Positions 45,368 to 54,208 are shown, numbered from the stretch's first letter. The stretch is 64,000 nt of DNA from Paenarthrobacter sp. JL.01a (GCF_025452095.1 NZ_CP104877.1:2666001-2730000), one strand, 5' to 3'. Notes: generated by a model not told the origin, from the sequence alone. Program-made: numbers and translations.

Positions 45368-45880
45368 TCACGCGGAGCGAAGCGCCCTGTCACTCATGGA
45401 GCGGGATCCCCGTCCAACGGCCAAGGTGCCGGACTGCACGATTTCACGGATGCCGAATGGCTCAAGCACTGACAGCAGTGCGGCGAGCTTCTCGGGGGTA
45501 CCGGTTGCCTCGATCACCAACGAGTCTGTGGACACGTCGACGACGGCGGCACGGAACAGGTCTGCAGCCTGGGTAACCTGCAGACGTGTCGCGGCATCCG
45601 CACGTACCTTGACCAAGATGTGGTCGCGTTGTACGGAAGATTCAGAAGTCAGTTCAACAATCTTGATCACATTGACCAACTTGTTGAGCTGCTTGGTGAC
45701 CTGCTCGATCAAGTCGCCGTCGGCGTCGACGACCACTGTCATGCGGGACATGCCGGGAACCTCGGTGGGTCCCACAGCGAGGGAGTTGATGTTGAACGCA
45801 CGCCGGGCGAAGAGGCTGGCCACGCGGGTCAGTACGCCGGGCTTGTCTTCTACCAGAACGGACAGTGTGTGACGGGTCAT
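45368..45880 (-). CDS. ilvN: Acetolactate synthase small (regulatory) subunit
   Basis: Valine-binding regulatory subunit of acetohydroxyacid synthase. An N-terminal ACT domain (HTLSVLVEDKPGVLTRVASL, FNINSLAVGPTE) is followed by the C-terminal IlvN domain; 170 residues is standard. ATG 45880 starts 2 bases after the ilvB stop with GAGGA overlapping the ilvB end. Together with ilvB and ilvC it forms the classical actinobacterial ilvBNC operon. Confidence 0.95.
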   Translation of the reverse strand: MTRHTLSVLVEDKPGVLTRVASLFARRAFNINSLAVGPTEVPGMSRMTVVVDADGDLIEQVTKQLNKLVNVIKIVELTSESSVQRDHILVKVRADAATRLQVTQAADLFRAAVVDVSTDSLVIEATGTPEKLAALLSVLEPFGIREIVQSGTLAVGRGSRSMSDRALRSA

Positions 45881-45882
45881 GC

Positions 45883-47787
45883 CTAGTCCTCTTCTTCCCA
45901 TTCCGGGGTCATGTTGCGGGCAACCTGGATCTGGTCATTGCTGACGCCTGCGGGCACCATTGGCCAGACCATCGAGTTGGGGCTCACCACGAAGTCGATG
46001 ACCACGGGGCGGTCGTTGATTTCGAGGGCCTTCTGGATGGTGGCGTCGATGTCCTCGTCACGCTCGCAGCGCAGCGCGGCGCAGCCGTAGGCATCTGCCA
46101 GCTTGACGAAGTCCGGAATCCGGATGGTGTCATGGCCGGTGTTCAGGTCCGTGTTGGAGTAGCGGCCTTCGTAGAACAGGGTCTGCCATTGGCGGACCAT
46201 GCCCAACGAAGAGTTGTTGATGATGGCTACCTTGATGGGGATGTTGTTGATGGCGCAGGTGGCCAGTTCCTGGTTGGTCATCTGGAAACAGCCGTCGCCG
46301 TCGATGGCCCAGACCACGCGGTCCGGTTCGCCGACCTTGGCGCCCATGGCGGCAGGGACGGAATAGCCCATGGTGCCTGCTCCACCGGAGTTCAGCCAGG
46401 CGTGCGGACGCTCGTACTTGATGAACTGTGCAGCCCACATCTGGTGCTGGCCCACGCCGGCAACGTAGATGCCTTCGGGTCCGGTCAGCTCACCGATGCG
46501 CTTGATCACGCGCTGAGGTGCGCTCAGGCCGTCTTCGGGCTCGGTCCAGCCCAGCGGGTAGGTGTCGCGCAGGTTGCCCAGGAAGGCCCACCAGGAGTCG
46601 AGGTCCGGTGCACCGCTCAGTTCGAACTGCGTCTTCACGGCCTCGGTGAGTTCCGGGATGATCTCCTTGACCGAGCCCACGATCGGGACATCGGCCGTCC
46701 GGTTCTTGGAGATTTCGGCGGGGTCGATGTCAGCGTGGATGACCTTTGCAAAGGGCGCAAAGGTCTTCAGGACACCGGTGACGCGGTCATCGAACCGAGC
46801 TCCGAGGGTGATCAACAGATCAGCCTGCTGAAGTGCCGTAACGGCCGAAACCGACCCGTGCATGCCGGGCATGCCGACGTGCTGCGGGTGGGAGTCGGGG
46901 AATGCGCCGCGGGCCATGAGGGTGGTGACCACGGGAGCGCCGGTTGCCAGGGCGAGCTCCATGAGCTCTGCGGAGGCGTGGCCCTTGACCACACCGCCAC
47001 CTACGTACAGCACAGGCTTGCTGGAAGCGGCGATCAGCTTGGCAGCCTCACGCACCTGCTTGTTGTGGCCGCGGACCACGGGACGGTATCCGGGCAGATC
47101 CACTTTCGGGGGCCAGGAGAAGGTCATCTGGCCCACCTGGGCGTCCTTGGCAATGTCCACCAGGACGGGGCCGGGACGGCCGGTCGAGGCCAGGTGGAAG
47201 GCCTCCGCCATGACATGCGGGATGTCGTTGGGGTCCGTCACCAGGAACGAGTGCTTGGTGATGGGCATGGTGATACCCACGATGTCGGCTTCCTGGAAGG
47301 CATCGGTGCCGATGACTCCACTGGAGACCTGGCCGGTGATGGCCACCATCGGCACGGAGTCCATGTGGGCATCCATGATGGCAGTAACGAGGTTGGTGGC
47401 ACCGGGGCCCGAGGTGGCGATGCAAACGCCAACCCGTCCGGTAACCATGGCGTAGCCTTGCGCGGCGTGGCCGGCTCCCTGTTCGTGACGGACCAGGATG
47501 TGATTCATGCTGGAGGCCATCAAGGGGTCGTAGGTGGGCAGGATCGCGCCACCGGGCAAACCGAAAATATCGTCCACGCCGAGTTCTTCGAGCGAACGGA
47601 CAATTGCTTGCGAGCCGGTCATCACCGTTGGGGGTACAACGTTGTTCGGCCCAAGTACAGGAGAGAGAGGTGCAGCAGCGTCGACGACGACGGCTTCAGC
47701 CGTACGGTCGACCTTTTCCGGAGCTTTGGGGGCTCCAGTGGACTTTGCAGCCATCAGCGAGGGGCTGATCGGCGATCCTTTGCTCAT
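45883..47787 (-). CDS. ilvB: Acetolactate synthase large (catalytic) subunit
   Basis: Thiamine-diphosphate enzyme condensing pyruvate (or pyruvate and 2-ketobutyrate). The catalytic Glu is in [15 protein letters not shown], and the ThDP-Mg motif runs from [14 protein letters not shown] to [14 protein letters not shown]. About 40 N-terminal residues before [12 protein letters not shown] are variable. I start at ATG 47787 (634 residues), which has AAGGAAGAG upstream; an earlier TTG lies within the attenuator terminator and is not a plausible start. Expression is probably controlled by the leader peptide and terminator immediately upstream. Confidence 0.95.
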   Translation of the reverse strand: MSKGSPISPSLMAAKSTGAPKAPEKVDRTAEAVVVDAAAPLSPVLGPNNVVPPTVMTGSQAIVRSLEELGVDDIFGLPGGAILPTYDPLMASSMNHILVRHEQGAGHAAQGYAMVTGRVGVCIATSGPGATNLVTAIMDAHMDSVPMVAITGQVSSGVIGTDAFQEADIVGITMPITKHSFLVTDPNDIPHVMAEAFHLASTGRPGPVLVDIAKDAQVGQMTFSWPPKVDLPGYRPVVRGHNKQVREAAKLIAASSKPVLYVGGGVVKGHASAELMELALATGAPVVTTLMARGAFPDSHPQHVGMPGMHGSVSAVTALQQADLLITLGARFDDRVTGVLKTFAPFAKVIHADIDPAEISKNRTADVPIVGSVKEIIPELTEAVKTQFELSGAPDLDSWWAFLGNLRDTYPLGWTEPEDGLSAPQRVIKRIGELTGPEGIYVAGVGQHQMWAAQFIKYERPHAWLNSGGAGTMGYSVPAAMGAKVGEPDRVVWAIDGDGCFQMTNQELATCAINNIPIKVAIINNSSLGMVRQWQTLFYEGRYSNTDLNTGHDTIRIPDFVKLADAYGCAALRCERDEDIDATIQKALEINDRPVVIDFVVSPNSMVWPMVPAGVSNDQIQVARNMTPEWEEED

Positions 47788-47830
47788 CGGACTCTTCCTT
47801 AGTGGATCTACAAATGGTGGGTCTTGCAAA

Positions 47831-47868
47831 TAAAAAAACCCCTCAGCCTTCCGGCTCTTCGAGGGGTT
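47831..47868 (-). terminator. Attenuator terminator in the ilvB leader
   Basis: On the minus strand CCCCTC-GAAG-AGCC-GGAA-GGCT-GAGGGG is followed by seven T residues (47838-47832), 29 bases after the leader peptide stop and 44 before ilvB. A complete intrinsic terminator in front of a gene is the signature of attenuation. Confidence 0.85.
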
Positions 47869-47896
47869 TGCGCGTGACGGTTCGTTACCAGTCGGG

Positions 47897-47950
47897 CTAA
47901 GCCACGCGCTTGGTAAGGACGACGACGCCGACGGTAACGAATGTGATCAT
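47897..47950 (-). CDS. ilvB leader peptide (17 aa)
   Basis: ATG 47950 opens [17 protein letters not shown] with stop at 47897. Six Val, one Ile and one Leu among 17 residues, including a Val-Val-Val run, is what a regulatory leader for valine/isoleucine/leucine supply needs. Codons 4-6 can pair perfectly over 9 bases with 47881-47889 just after the stop, and codons 14-16 over 7 bases with 47870-47876, giving alternative structures before the terminator. A similar short leader is known upstream of ilvBNC in Corynebacterium glutamicum. AACACT lies 6 bases before the ATG, so the leader may be translated from the very 5' end. Confidence 0.8.
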   Translation of the reverse strand: MITFVTVGVVVLTKRVA

Positions 47951-47956
47951 GCGTTC

Positions 47957-47986
47957 AGTGTTCCCTCAAAGTGAGATACGTGTCAA
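47957..47986 (-). promoter_or_regulatory. Promoter of the ilvBNC operon
   Basis: On the minus strand TTGACA (47986-47981), 18-base spacer, AACACT (47962-47957), then 6 bases to the leader ATG. The -35 is perfect, the -10 weak. It lies within a large inverted repeat. Confidence 0.5.
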
Positions 47987-48007
47987 TTGAGGACCATCGT
48001 ATCTCAC
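47971..48007. promoter_or_regulatory. Perfect inverted repeat around the ilvB promoter
   Basis: GTGAGATACG (47971-47980) and CGTATCTCAC (47998-48007), 10-bp perfect arms 17 bases apart. The -35 hexamer lies between the arms and one arm fills the promoter spacer, so this could be a repressor site. Confidence 0.5.
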
Positions 48008-48034
48008 TATTTGGACAGCGATGTCCGCCTGCCG

Positions 48035-48062
48035 GACTCCGCTCCTCGGTCGGAGCGGAGTC
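48035..48062 (-). terminator. Hairpin after ilvD
   Basis: GACTCCGCTCC-TCGGTC-GGAGCGGAGTC, a perfect 11-bp stem 12 bases beyond the ilvD stop, without a T tract. It probably separates ilvD from the ilvB promoter region. Confidence 0.6.
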
Positions 48063-48074
48063 ACATGCAGGAAA

Positions 48075-49793
48075 TCATCCGCAGTAGGCCCCCGTGGAGG
48101 CACTGTGGACGAGCTTGGCGTACTTGGCCAGGACGCCCTTGGTGAACTTGGCCGGCAGCGGCTGCCAACCCGCTTTGCGGGCCTCGAGTTCGGCTTCGTC
48201 CACCAGGAGGTCGAACGAGCGGGCAGCGATGTCGACACGGATGCGGTCGCCATCCTTCACAAAGGCGATGGGACCGCCGTCGACCGCTTCCGGCGCGACG
48301 TGGCCGATGCACAAACCTGTGGTGCCTCCGGAGAAGCGGCCGTCCGTCAGGAGCAGGACGTCCTTACCGAGGCCGGCGCCCTTGATGGCGCCGGTGATGG
48401 CAAGCATCTCACGCATGCCCGGCCCGCCTTTGGGACCCTCATAGCGGATCACCACGACATCACCCTTGTGGATTTCGCCCTTGTCCAAAGCATCCAGCGC
48501 ACCCTGCTCGCGCTCAAAGACACGCGCCGTTCCCTCAAAGACGTCGGCATCGAAACCGGCGCTCTTCACAACGGCGCCTTCCGGAGCCAGCGAACCGTGC
48601 AGGATGGTGATTCCGCCGGTCTTGTGGATGGGGTTGTCCAGCGCACGCAGGATCTTTCCGTCGAGGTCCGGCGGGTTGATCGAGGCGAGGTTCTCGGCGA
48701 GGGTCTTGCCCGTCACTGTGAGGCAGTCGCCGTGCAGCAGCCCGGCGTCGAGCAGTGCCTTCATGATGACCGGCACGCCACCGATCTTGTCGACGTCGGT
48801 CATGACGTAACGGCCGAAAGGCTTGAGGTCGCCCAGGTGCGGGATCCTGTCACCGATCCGGTTGAAGTCATCCAGGGTCAGTTCCACGTTGGCTTCGCGG
48901 GCGATGGCCAGCAGGTGGAGCACTGCGTTGGTGGAGCCACCGAAGGCCATGGTGACGGCAATGGCATTCTCGAAGGCCTTCTTGGTCATGATGTCGCGGG
49001 CGGTGATGCCCAAGCGCAGCAGGTTCACTACCGCTTCGCCGGACTTGCGTGCGAAATCATCACGACGGCGGTCTGCCGACGGCGGCGCGGCAGACCCGGG
49101 AAGGGACATGCCAAGGGCCTCTCCGATGCAGGCCATGGTGTTGGCGGTGTACATGCCGCCGCAGGCGCCTTCGCCCGGACAGATGGCCTTTTCGATGCGG
49201 GTGAGGTCCTCCATGCTCATTTTGCCCGCTGCACAGGCTCCGACTGCTTCAAAAGCGTCAATGAGGGTGACTTCCTTTTCCGAGCCGTCCTCGAGCTTGA
49301 CCCAACCGGGCATGATCGATCCGGCGTAGAGAAAGACCGAAGCGAGGTCCAGGCGGGCAGCGGCCATGAGCATCCCCGGAAGGGACTTGTCACAGCCGGC
49401 CAACAGCACGGAACCGTCAATGCGTTCGGCCTGCATGACGGTTTCGACGGAGTCGGCAATGACTTCGCGGGAGACTAGCGAGAAGTGCATGCCCTCGTGG
49501 CCCATGGAGATGCCATCGGAAACGGAGATGGTGCCGAACTGCATCGGGAACCCGCCCCCTGCGTGAACGCCTTCTTTGGCGCCCTGCGCAAGACGGTTGA
49601 GGGAAAGGTTGCAGGGGGTGATTTCGTTCCACGAACTCGCCACGCCGATTTGCGGCTTGGCGAAATCGTCATCGCCCATGCCGACGGCCCTGAACATGCC
49701 GCGGGCAGGAGCTGCATGGATGCCATCGGTGACGGCCCGGCTGCGGGGTTTGATGTCCGGCGCGTTCTCTGGAGCAGTGCTGGTGTCGGTCAT
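48075..49793 (-). CDS. ilvD: Dihydroxy-acid dehydratase
   Basis: Iron-sulfur dehydratase making 2-keto acids for valine and isoleucine. Cluster cysteines appear in [22 protein letters not shown] and [14 protein letters not shown], and the catalytic Ser in [16 protein letters not shown]. Length 572 is standard. ATG 49793 lacks an SD; TAGACT is 7 bases upstream, so it is probably leaderless and transcribed on its own, 290 bases before the ilvB start. Confidence 0.96.
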   Translation of the reverse strand: MTDTSTAPENAPDIKPRSRAVTDGIHAAPARGMFRAVGMGDDDFAKPQIGVASSWNEITPCNLSLNRLAQGAKEGVHAGGGFPMQFGTISVSDGISMGHEGMHFSLVSREVIADSVETVMQAERIDGSVLLAGCDKSLPGMLMAAARLDLASVFLYAGSIMPGWVKLEDGSEKEVTLIDAFEAVGACAAGKMSMEDLTRIEKAICPGEGACGGMYTANTMACIGEALGMSLPGSAAPPSADRRRDDFARKSGEAVVNLLRLGITARDIMTKKAFENAIAVTMAFGGSTNAVLHLLAIAREANVELTLDDFNRIGDRIPHLGDLKPFGRYVMTDVDKIGGVPVIMKALLDAGLLHGDCLTVTGKTLAENLASINPPDLDGKILRALDNPIHKTGGITILHGSLAPEGAVVKSAGFDADVFEGTARVFEREQGALDALDKGEIHKGDVVVIRYEGPKGGPGMREMLAITGAIKGAGLGKDVLLLTDGRFSGGTTGLCIGHVAPEAVDGGPIAFVKDGDRIRVDIAARSFDLLVDEAELEARKAGWQPLPAKFTKGVLAKYAKLVHSASTGAYCG

Positions 49794-49800
49794 GGTCCAA

Positions 49801-49806
49801 AGTCTA
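49801..49806 (-). promoter_or_regulatory. Candidate -10 element for ilvD
   Basis: TAGACT on the minus strand, 7 bases before ATG 49793. No SD between. The rest of the 107-base gap to the LysR gene shows no other clear signal. Confidence 0.4.
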
Positions 49807-49900
49807 TGTGCACCAGGTGTCCCCAGTCCGTGTTCCCCGCCGGGTTAAGCGGCATCGGCCAAATATTGCGGGAAGGCAGTGGGAGTTTCGCCCTACAGGC

Positions 49901-50833
49901 TCACTTCCGGGCGGGCGCGTCATCCAGCTCCCTGGCAATCCCTGCAGCTTCGGCCTGGAGCATCTCCAGCACTCCGGCAATGGTCGAACGGGCTGCCACC
50001 TCCTGCCGCGCGAGCGCAACGATGCTCCTGCTCGCCTTCACGCCTGTCAAGGGCCGGAGCACCAGACCCCGGCGGGCATTGGCGCGGGCTGTGTAGCGGG
50101 GCAGCAGGCAGATGCCGTGACCTGCCACCACCAGCGCCTCAAGTACCCGCAGGTCCGGATACCGCTGGCCCCGCGAGGCCCGCCTGCCTGCGTGGACTTC
50201 TATCTGGCGAAGAACGGCGTCGAAGGGAAATCCTTCCGGGACGCCGATCCACGGATGGCCCACCACATCCTCAGGCGTCAGCCGCTCTTTGGCAGCCAAG
50301 GGATGTCCGGCGGGCATGGCGACATCGAGGGCTTCCTCCAGCAGCGGTACCACCGCGAGCGAGCGTTTGGCGAAGACACCGGGCCCGTCCACACTGTGGG
50401 CCAGCACGATGTCGTAGTCGGCCACCAAGGGAGCGAAGTGCGCCGTGCCCGGATCCTCGAAATGGGCATCGAAGCCCAGCCCCTCAACGGCAGCGACGCG
50501 ACGCAGCATTCCCGGCAGCAGCATCTCGGCGGCACTGGGAAAGAAGGCCGCTGAAACATGGGTCTGCCAACCCTGCCGATAGCTGTCCACCGTTGACTCC
50601 GCGCGGGCCATGGCCGTGGCAATTTCCGCCGCTGCGGCCGCCATGGCCTGGCCGGCTTCGGTGAGCTGCACTCCCCTGCCGACCTTCTCCACCAGGCTCA
50701 ATCCCAATTCCGCCTGCAGGGTCTTCAACTGCTGCGAAACGGCTGAGGCAGTGACATTCATGGCATCTGCGGTGGCGCCCACACTTTGGCGATCCGCCAG
50801 CTCGCGCAGAATCTGCAGCCTTTTGAAGTCCAT
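49901..50833 (-). CDS. LysR-family transcriptional regulator
   Basis: 310 residues: N-terminal winged helix (RLQILRELADRQSVGATADA, recognition helix NVTASAVSQQLKTLQAELG), a linker helix and a type 2 periplasmic-binding-fold effector domain beginning about THVSAAFFPSAAEMLLPG. Target genes are unknown; it is divergent from the membrane protein at 51009 and upstream of ilvD on the same strand, so either may be controlled. ATG 50833 is preceded at 6 bases by TACTCT with no SD, again leaderless-looking. Confidence 0.9.
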   Translation of the reverse strand: MDFKRLQILRELADRQSVGATADAMNVTASAVSQQLKTLQAELGLSLVEKVGRGVQLTEAGQAMAAAAAEIATAMARAESTVDSYRQGWQTHVSAAFFPSAAEMLLPGMLRRVAAVEGLGFDAHFEDPGTAHFAPLVADYDIVLAHSVDGPGVFAKRSLAVVPLLEEALDVAMPAGHPLAAKERLTPEDVVGHPWIGVPEGFPFDAVLRQIEVHAGRRASRGQRYPDLRVLEALVVAGHGICLLPRYTARANARRGLVLRPLTGVKASRSIVALARQEVAARSTIAGVLEMLQAEAAGIARELDDAPARK

Positions 50834-50839
50834 GCAGCC

Positions 50840-50845
50840 AGAGTA
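50840..50845 (-). promoter_or_regulatory. Candidate -10 element for the LysR gene
   Basis: TACTCT on the minus strand, 6 bases before ATG 50833. The 175-base divergent region to 51009 would also hold LysR-binding sites; none is obvious by eye. Confidence 0.35.
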
Positions 50846-51008
50846 GGTGACTGGAAGGAATTCCCTCCAAAGTAATTTTCACCTGCTCCTTACTAAGCAC
50901 TCTGACGAATTTCGGGACCGGCCGCCCAAACGCTGGACAGCCCATTAGCAGGCACGTAACGTCGGAAATACCACGTACTGCACCCCAGTGAGCAGAAGGG
51001 CATCCGCC

Positions 51009-51935
51009 ATGGATTGGTTAATTTGGGTCATTGTCATTGTTTTGGTCGTCGCGATTGTTTGGTGGCTGATGAGCCGCAACAAAGCCTCAAATTCCACCGG
51101 AAGCCAAGCTCCCGCCGCAATGGAGCCAACCAATACCGCGACGGTACCTGATCCGGGTGCGGTGAGCGCCGGGGTCGCCGGGCTGGCCGGAGTAACCAAT
51201 CCGGGCAAGGCGGCCGCTGAGGGCAGCGGACCTACCGGAGACGAACCCACCCGCCGGGAAGCCGATGCTGAATTACCGGCAGACGAACCGGACGTTGAGC
51301 CCGCGCCTGCGGCGGAACCAGAGGTTCATTCCGGGGAGTCCACGACTCCGGGACTGACCGTTGAGGAACCCGTCGTTGCCGCCCCGATGGTCGATGAGCC
51401 GGTGGTTGCTGAACCCGTCGTGGACACGGAGGCGAAACTGCACTCCGCCGACGCTGTCGCCGGCGATGTGGACGATTGGCAGGGCGCCACAACAGCGGAC
51501 GACGTTACGCGGGCTGAGGACACCGGGGCCCGCGACACTGTGGCCCGAGACACTGCTATGGCAAACGAGGCAGCCGATAAGGCCGAATGGGAATCCTCCT
51601 GGACGGATGCGGCGGGCGGCCCCATCCACCACCACGAATACACCGACCCGCACTCCCCCACCCTGCCCGGCGCCGAGACCGCCGCAGCAGAGGACGCGGC
51701 CCCCGCCGGAGACTCCGCGGCGCCGTCCGGACACCTCGCAGCAGAAGAGCCCTACGGCACGGGATCCTCGAGCACCCTGCGGGACGGCCACCCCGTCAAG
51801 GCCATCGCGGCCACCATGACCTACCACGATGAGGACGCCGCGGATTACGACGACGTCGAAGCGGACGTGTGGTTCATCTCCGCTGCACACGCTGAGGCAG
51901 CAGGTTTCCGGCCGCCGCGGCGCAGCAGGCACTGA
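51009..51935 (+). CDS. Single-pass membrane protein with sunset-like C-terminus
   Basis: 308 residues. An N-terminal helix MDWLIWVIVIVLVVAIVWWL anchors it without a cleavable signal. Residues about 30-265 are acidic, Ala/Pro/Glu/Asp-rich and probably disordered, including near-repeats (VEEPVVAAPMVDEPVVAEPV). The last 45 residues end ADVWFISAAHAEAAGFRPPR, which resembles the end of the sunset domain (a short motif closing with WF...A..AGFR), but the rest of that domain is not clearly present. ATG 51009 has AGAAGGG upstream. Function unknown; the following dehydrogenase gene is 37 bases away and may be co-transcribed. Confidence 0.75.
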   Translation: MDWLIWVIVIVLVVAIVWWLMSRNKASNSTGSQAPAAMEPTNTATVPDPGAVSAGVAGLAGVTNPGKAAAEGSGPTGDEPTRREADAELPADEPDVEPAPAAEPEVHSGESTTPGLTVEEPVVAAPMVDEPVVAEPVVDTEAKLHSADAVAGDVDDWQGATTADDVTRAEDTGARDTVARDTAMANEAADKAEWESSWTDAAGGPIHHHEYTDPHSPTLPGAETAAAEDAAPAGDSAAPSGHLAAEEPYGTGSSSTLRDGHPVKAIAATMTYHDEDAADYDDVEADVWFISAAHAEAAGFRPPRRSRH

Positions 51936-51972
51936 GCCGCCTACCCGTCGAGCCAAAGCCACCCGCAAAGTC

Positions 51973-53118
51973 ATGGACAGGCACGCGCCCCTGCGCGGAC
52001 ACCGGGCAGCAGGACAACTGGCCGCCCTCACCGTTGCCTTGACGATGACACTGGCCGGGTGCACCGGAAGCCCGTCCTCCCCCGGCACTGCTGCTACTCC
52101 GAACGCGACCGGGTCCCCCAACACAGGAAGCGGCAACGGGTCGCAGGCATCTCCAGCGGCGCTTGAACTCATCGAAAAGCTCGACGCCGGCCTGCAGCTG
52201 CCTTGGTCGGTCGACTTCCTGCCGGACGGTACGGCATTGGTGTCCGAACGTGATTCGGCCAACGTCGTGGCGATCAAGGACGGGAAGGCAACCGTACTGG
52301 GCAAGGTGTCCGGCGTCGTTCCTGGCGGAGAGGGCGGTTTGCTGGGCCTGGCCCTGTCCCCGTCATTCGCAGAAGATCGCCGGCTGTACGCCTACTTCAC
52401 TTCGGCCTATGACAACCGGATAGCGAAGATACAGCTCACCGAAGGCGCGACGGGAGTGTTGGGCCTCGGCGCACCGGAGGTGATCTTCCAAGGCATCCCG
52501 AAAGCATCCACCCACAACGGCGGACGTATCCGCTTCGGACCGGACGGAATGCTGTATGTGGGCACCGGGGATTCCCAGCGGCGTGAGCAACCGCAGGACA
52601 AGGGAGCATTGGGCGGCAAGATCCTTCGCCTCACTCCGGAAGGACGGCCAGCGCCCGGCAATCCCTTCGGCGATAACCCCGTGTACAGCTACGGCCACCG
52701 GAACGTCCAGGGACTGGCCTGGGACAGCGCCGGACGGCTCTGGGCGAGCGAATTCGGCCCGGACGTCGATGATGAACTGAACCTGATCACGCCAGGAGGC
52801 AACTATGGATGGCCCCAGGTAACCGGCGCGCCAGGCAGGGACTGCCTCATCGATGCGAAGGTCGTGTGGCCATCGACGGCCGAGTCCTCTCCGAGTGGGC
52901 TGGAAATCGTGGGCGGGGTGGCGTTTACTGGAGCGCTGCGCGGCCAGCGCCTCTGGGCGGTGCCCCTGATAGGCGAAACAGCAGGGCCTCCTGTGGCTTA
53001 TTTCACAGGAGAATATGGGCGTCTGCGGGACGTTGCCCGCGCCCCCAACGGGGAACTTTGGGTGCTCAGCAACAACCAAAACCCTGATTTTGCGCTGATT
53101 TTGCGGATCAAGGGCTGA
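51973..53118 (+). CDS. PQQ-dependent sugar dehydrogenase (lipoprotein)
   Basis: 381-residue member of the soluble glucose/sorbosone dehydrogenase family (six-bladed beta-propeller). A signal peptide with lipobox LAGC puts it on the outer face of the membrane. LQLPWSVDFLPDGTALVSER, GGEGGLLGLALSP, STHNGGRIRFGPDGMLYVGT and YGHRNVQGLAWD are the conserved PQQ-binding and active-site blocks. Sugar substrate unknown. ATG 51973 has no clear SD; the frame is open upstream into the previous gene, so the start is moderately certain. No pqq synthesis genes are in the window. Confidence 0.88.
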   Translation: MDRHAPLRGHRAAGQLAALTVALTMTLAGCTGSPSSPGTAATPNATGSPNTGSGNGSQASPAALELIEKLDAGLQLPWSVDFLPDGTALVSERDSANVVAIKDGKATVLGKVSGVVPGGEGGLLGLALSPSFAEDRRLYAYFTSAYDNRIAKIQLTEGATGVLGLGAPEVIFQGIPKASTHNGGRIRFGPDGMLYVGTGDSQRREQPQDKGALGGKILRLTPEGRPAPGNPFGDNPVYSYGHRNVQGLAWDSAGRLWASEFGPDVDDELNLITPGGNYGWPQVTGAPGRDCLIDAKVVWPSTAESSPSGLEIVGGVAFTGALRGQRLWAVPLIGETAGPPVAYFTGEYGRLRDVARAPNGELWVLSNNQNPDFALILRIKG

Positions 53119-53143
53119 GGCGGGGATGCCACTCCGGCCCGAT

Positions 53144-53172
53144 TTCACACTTGGGCCCAAGTCGTGTAGAGT
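53144..53172 (+). promoter_or_regulatory. Promoter of the first tRNA-Lys
   Basis: TTCACA, 17-base spacer, TAGAGT (53167-53172), 63 bases before the tRNA. The region from the -10 through GTCGTTGCGGAG is duplicated before the second copy. Confidence 0.6.
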
Positions 53173-53235
53173 TACATGTCGTTGCGGAGATCGCCGGGGA
53201 AAGAAAAGCCCCACGGATGATCGAAATCAACAGCT

Positions 53236-53311
53236 GCACCTCTAGCTCAACTGGCAGAGCAATTGACTCTTAATCAATGGGTTCCGGGTTCGAGTCCCGG
53301 GGGGTGCACCA
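53236..53311 (+). tRNA. tRNA-Lys (CTT), copy 1
   Basis: 76 nt including encoded CCA. Acceptor GCACCTC pairs with GGGGTGC (one U-G); anticodon loop ACTCTTAAT gives CTT; T-arm CCGGGTTCGAGTCCCGG. The sequence is identical to copy 2. Confidence 0.97.
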
Positions 53312-53315
53312 AATA

Positions 53316-53353
53316 AAGACCCTGAAGTGTTCGCACTTCAGGGTCTTTTGTTT
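53316..53353 (+). terminator. Terminator after tRNA-Lys copy 1
   Basis: AAGACCCTGAAGTG-TTCG-CACTTCAGGGTCTT, a 14-bp perfect stem with a UUCG loop, followed by TTGTTT. It makes copy 1 a separate transcript. Confidence 0.9.
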
Positions 53354-53393
53354 ATCCCGGGGAATGCAATCACCCGCTCCCCTGGGCTTGGTT

Positions 53394-53420
53394 TTGACAC
53401 AGCGAATTGTGGTGTAGAGT
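53394..53420 (+). promoter_or_regulatory. Promoter of the second tRNA-Lys
   Basis: TTGACA and TAGAGT (53415-53420), 62 bases before the tRNA. The -35 is closer to consensus than in copy 1, but the spacer is only 15 bases. Confidence 0.55.
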
Positions 53421-53482
53421 TATTTGTCGTTGCGGAGGTCGACAAGGAATGCAAATTCCTCGGAAGCCACCAAACAATAGCT

Positions 53483-53558
53483 GCACCTCTAGCTCAACTG
53501 GCAGAGCAATTGACTCTTAATCAATGGGTTCCGGGTTCGAGTCCCGGGGGGTGCACCA
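53483..53558 (+). tRNA. tRNA-Lys (CTT), copy 2
   Basis: Identical to copy 1 over all 76 bases including the encoded CCA. The two genes are 171 bases apart, each with its own promoter and terminator. Confidence 0.97.
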
Positions 53559-53562
53559 ACGC

Positions 53563-53606
53563 AAAAGGCCCCGGATCGTGATGAACGATCCGGGGCCTTT
53601 TCTTTT
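53563..53606 (+). terminator. Terminator after tRNA-Lys copy 2
   Basis: AAAAGGCCCCGGATCGT (53563-53579) pairs perfectly with ACGATCCGGGGCCTTTT (53585-53601), then CTTTT. The A-rich left side also lets it act for the convergent MarR gene. Confidence 0.85.
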
Positions 53607-53655
53607 GCCTGGCAGGAATTCCCGGAACGGGAAACCTGCCAGGCTGCTTTCTACA

Positions 53656-54123
53656 TCACGCTTGCGGAATGTCGGTTTCGAGTCCAGAGGATTCCTGCTC
53701 CGGGGCGGGCAAGCCTGCAAGCCCGCGGACAACAATCCTGAGCTCTTCCCGCAACCTTGCCGTGTCGACTGCGACGGGCGACAACACTTCCTGCTCAAGC
53801 TTCACAGCTTCTGCAAGGGCTGCACTGCCTGCGTCCGTCAAGGTAACAACGTGGCTCCTGCGATCGGAGTCGCTGCGCTGGCGGGTGACATGCCCGTGCA
53901 GCTCAAGCCTTGCAAGGGTGGTTCCCATGGTCTGGGCCTTGACCCGCGCAACCTCGGCCAAAGCCGCCTGGGTAATTGCACCCTTGGCTGCAAGTACTTG
54001 CATGGCAATGACACCGGCGTGGGTAAGGCCGATGGACTTCAATTTTTCGTTCCACGAGATTTCCACCAGGCGCGCAGCTGTCGAAAGCAATCGGGTAGTG
54101 GGCCATCTCTCCATATCTGGCAT
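53656..54123 (-). CDS. MarR-family transcriptional regulator
   Basis: 155 residues with the MarR winged helix: GLTHAGVIAMQVLAAKG, recognition region TQAALAEVARVKAQTMGTTL and wing RQRSDSDRRSHVVTLTDAG. Divergent from bcp, which suggests it controls that peroxide-defence gene, though no cysteine-based redox switch is obvious. ATG 54123 is preceded at 6 bases by TATACT, a near-perfect -10, so the mRNA is leaderless; a second ATG three codons later is possible. Confidence 0.9.
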   Translation of the reverse strand: MPDMERWPTTRLLSTAARLVEISWNEKLKSIGLTHAGVIAMQVLAAKGAITQAALAEVARVKAQTMGTTLARLELHGHVTRQRSDSDRRSHVVTLTDAGSAALAEAVKLEQEVLSPVAVDTARLREELRIVVRGLAGLPAPEQESSGLETDIPQA

Positions 54124-54129
54124 GCCGAC

Positions 54130-54135
54130 AGTATA
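54130..54135 (-). promoter_or_regulatory. -10 element of the MarR gene
   Basis: TATACT on the minus strand, 6 bases before ATG 54123; the closest to consensus of the leaderless-type elements in this window. Confidence 0.5.
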
Positions 54136-54208
54136 TGCGCGCAAGGGCCGGAGACGCGGCTTTTGCGGTCTAAAATGGGAAATCGCGACCCCAACCAAGG
54201 AGCATATT

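Noticed and set aside
45865..47802. Long plus-strand open frame of 645 codons opposite ilvB
   Set aside because: It mirrors the real gene; the protein is His/Gly/Val-rich without motifs, as expected antisense to a high-GC gene.
47821..47829. ilvB start at TTG 47829
   Set aside because: It lies in the tail of the attenuator terminator without an SD, whereas ATG 47787 has AAGGAAGAG upstream.
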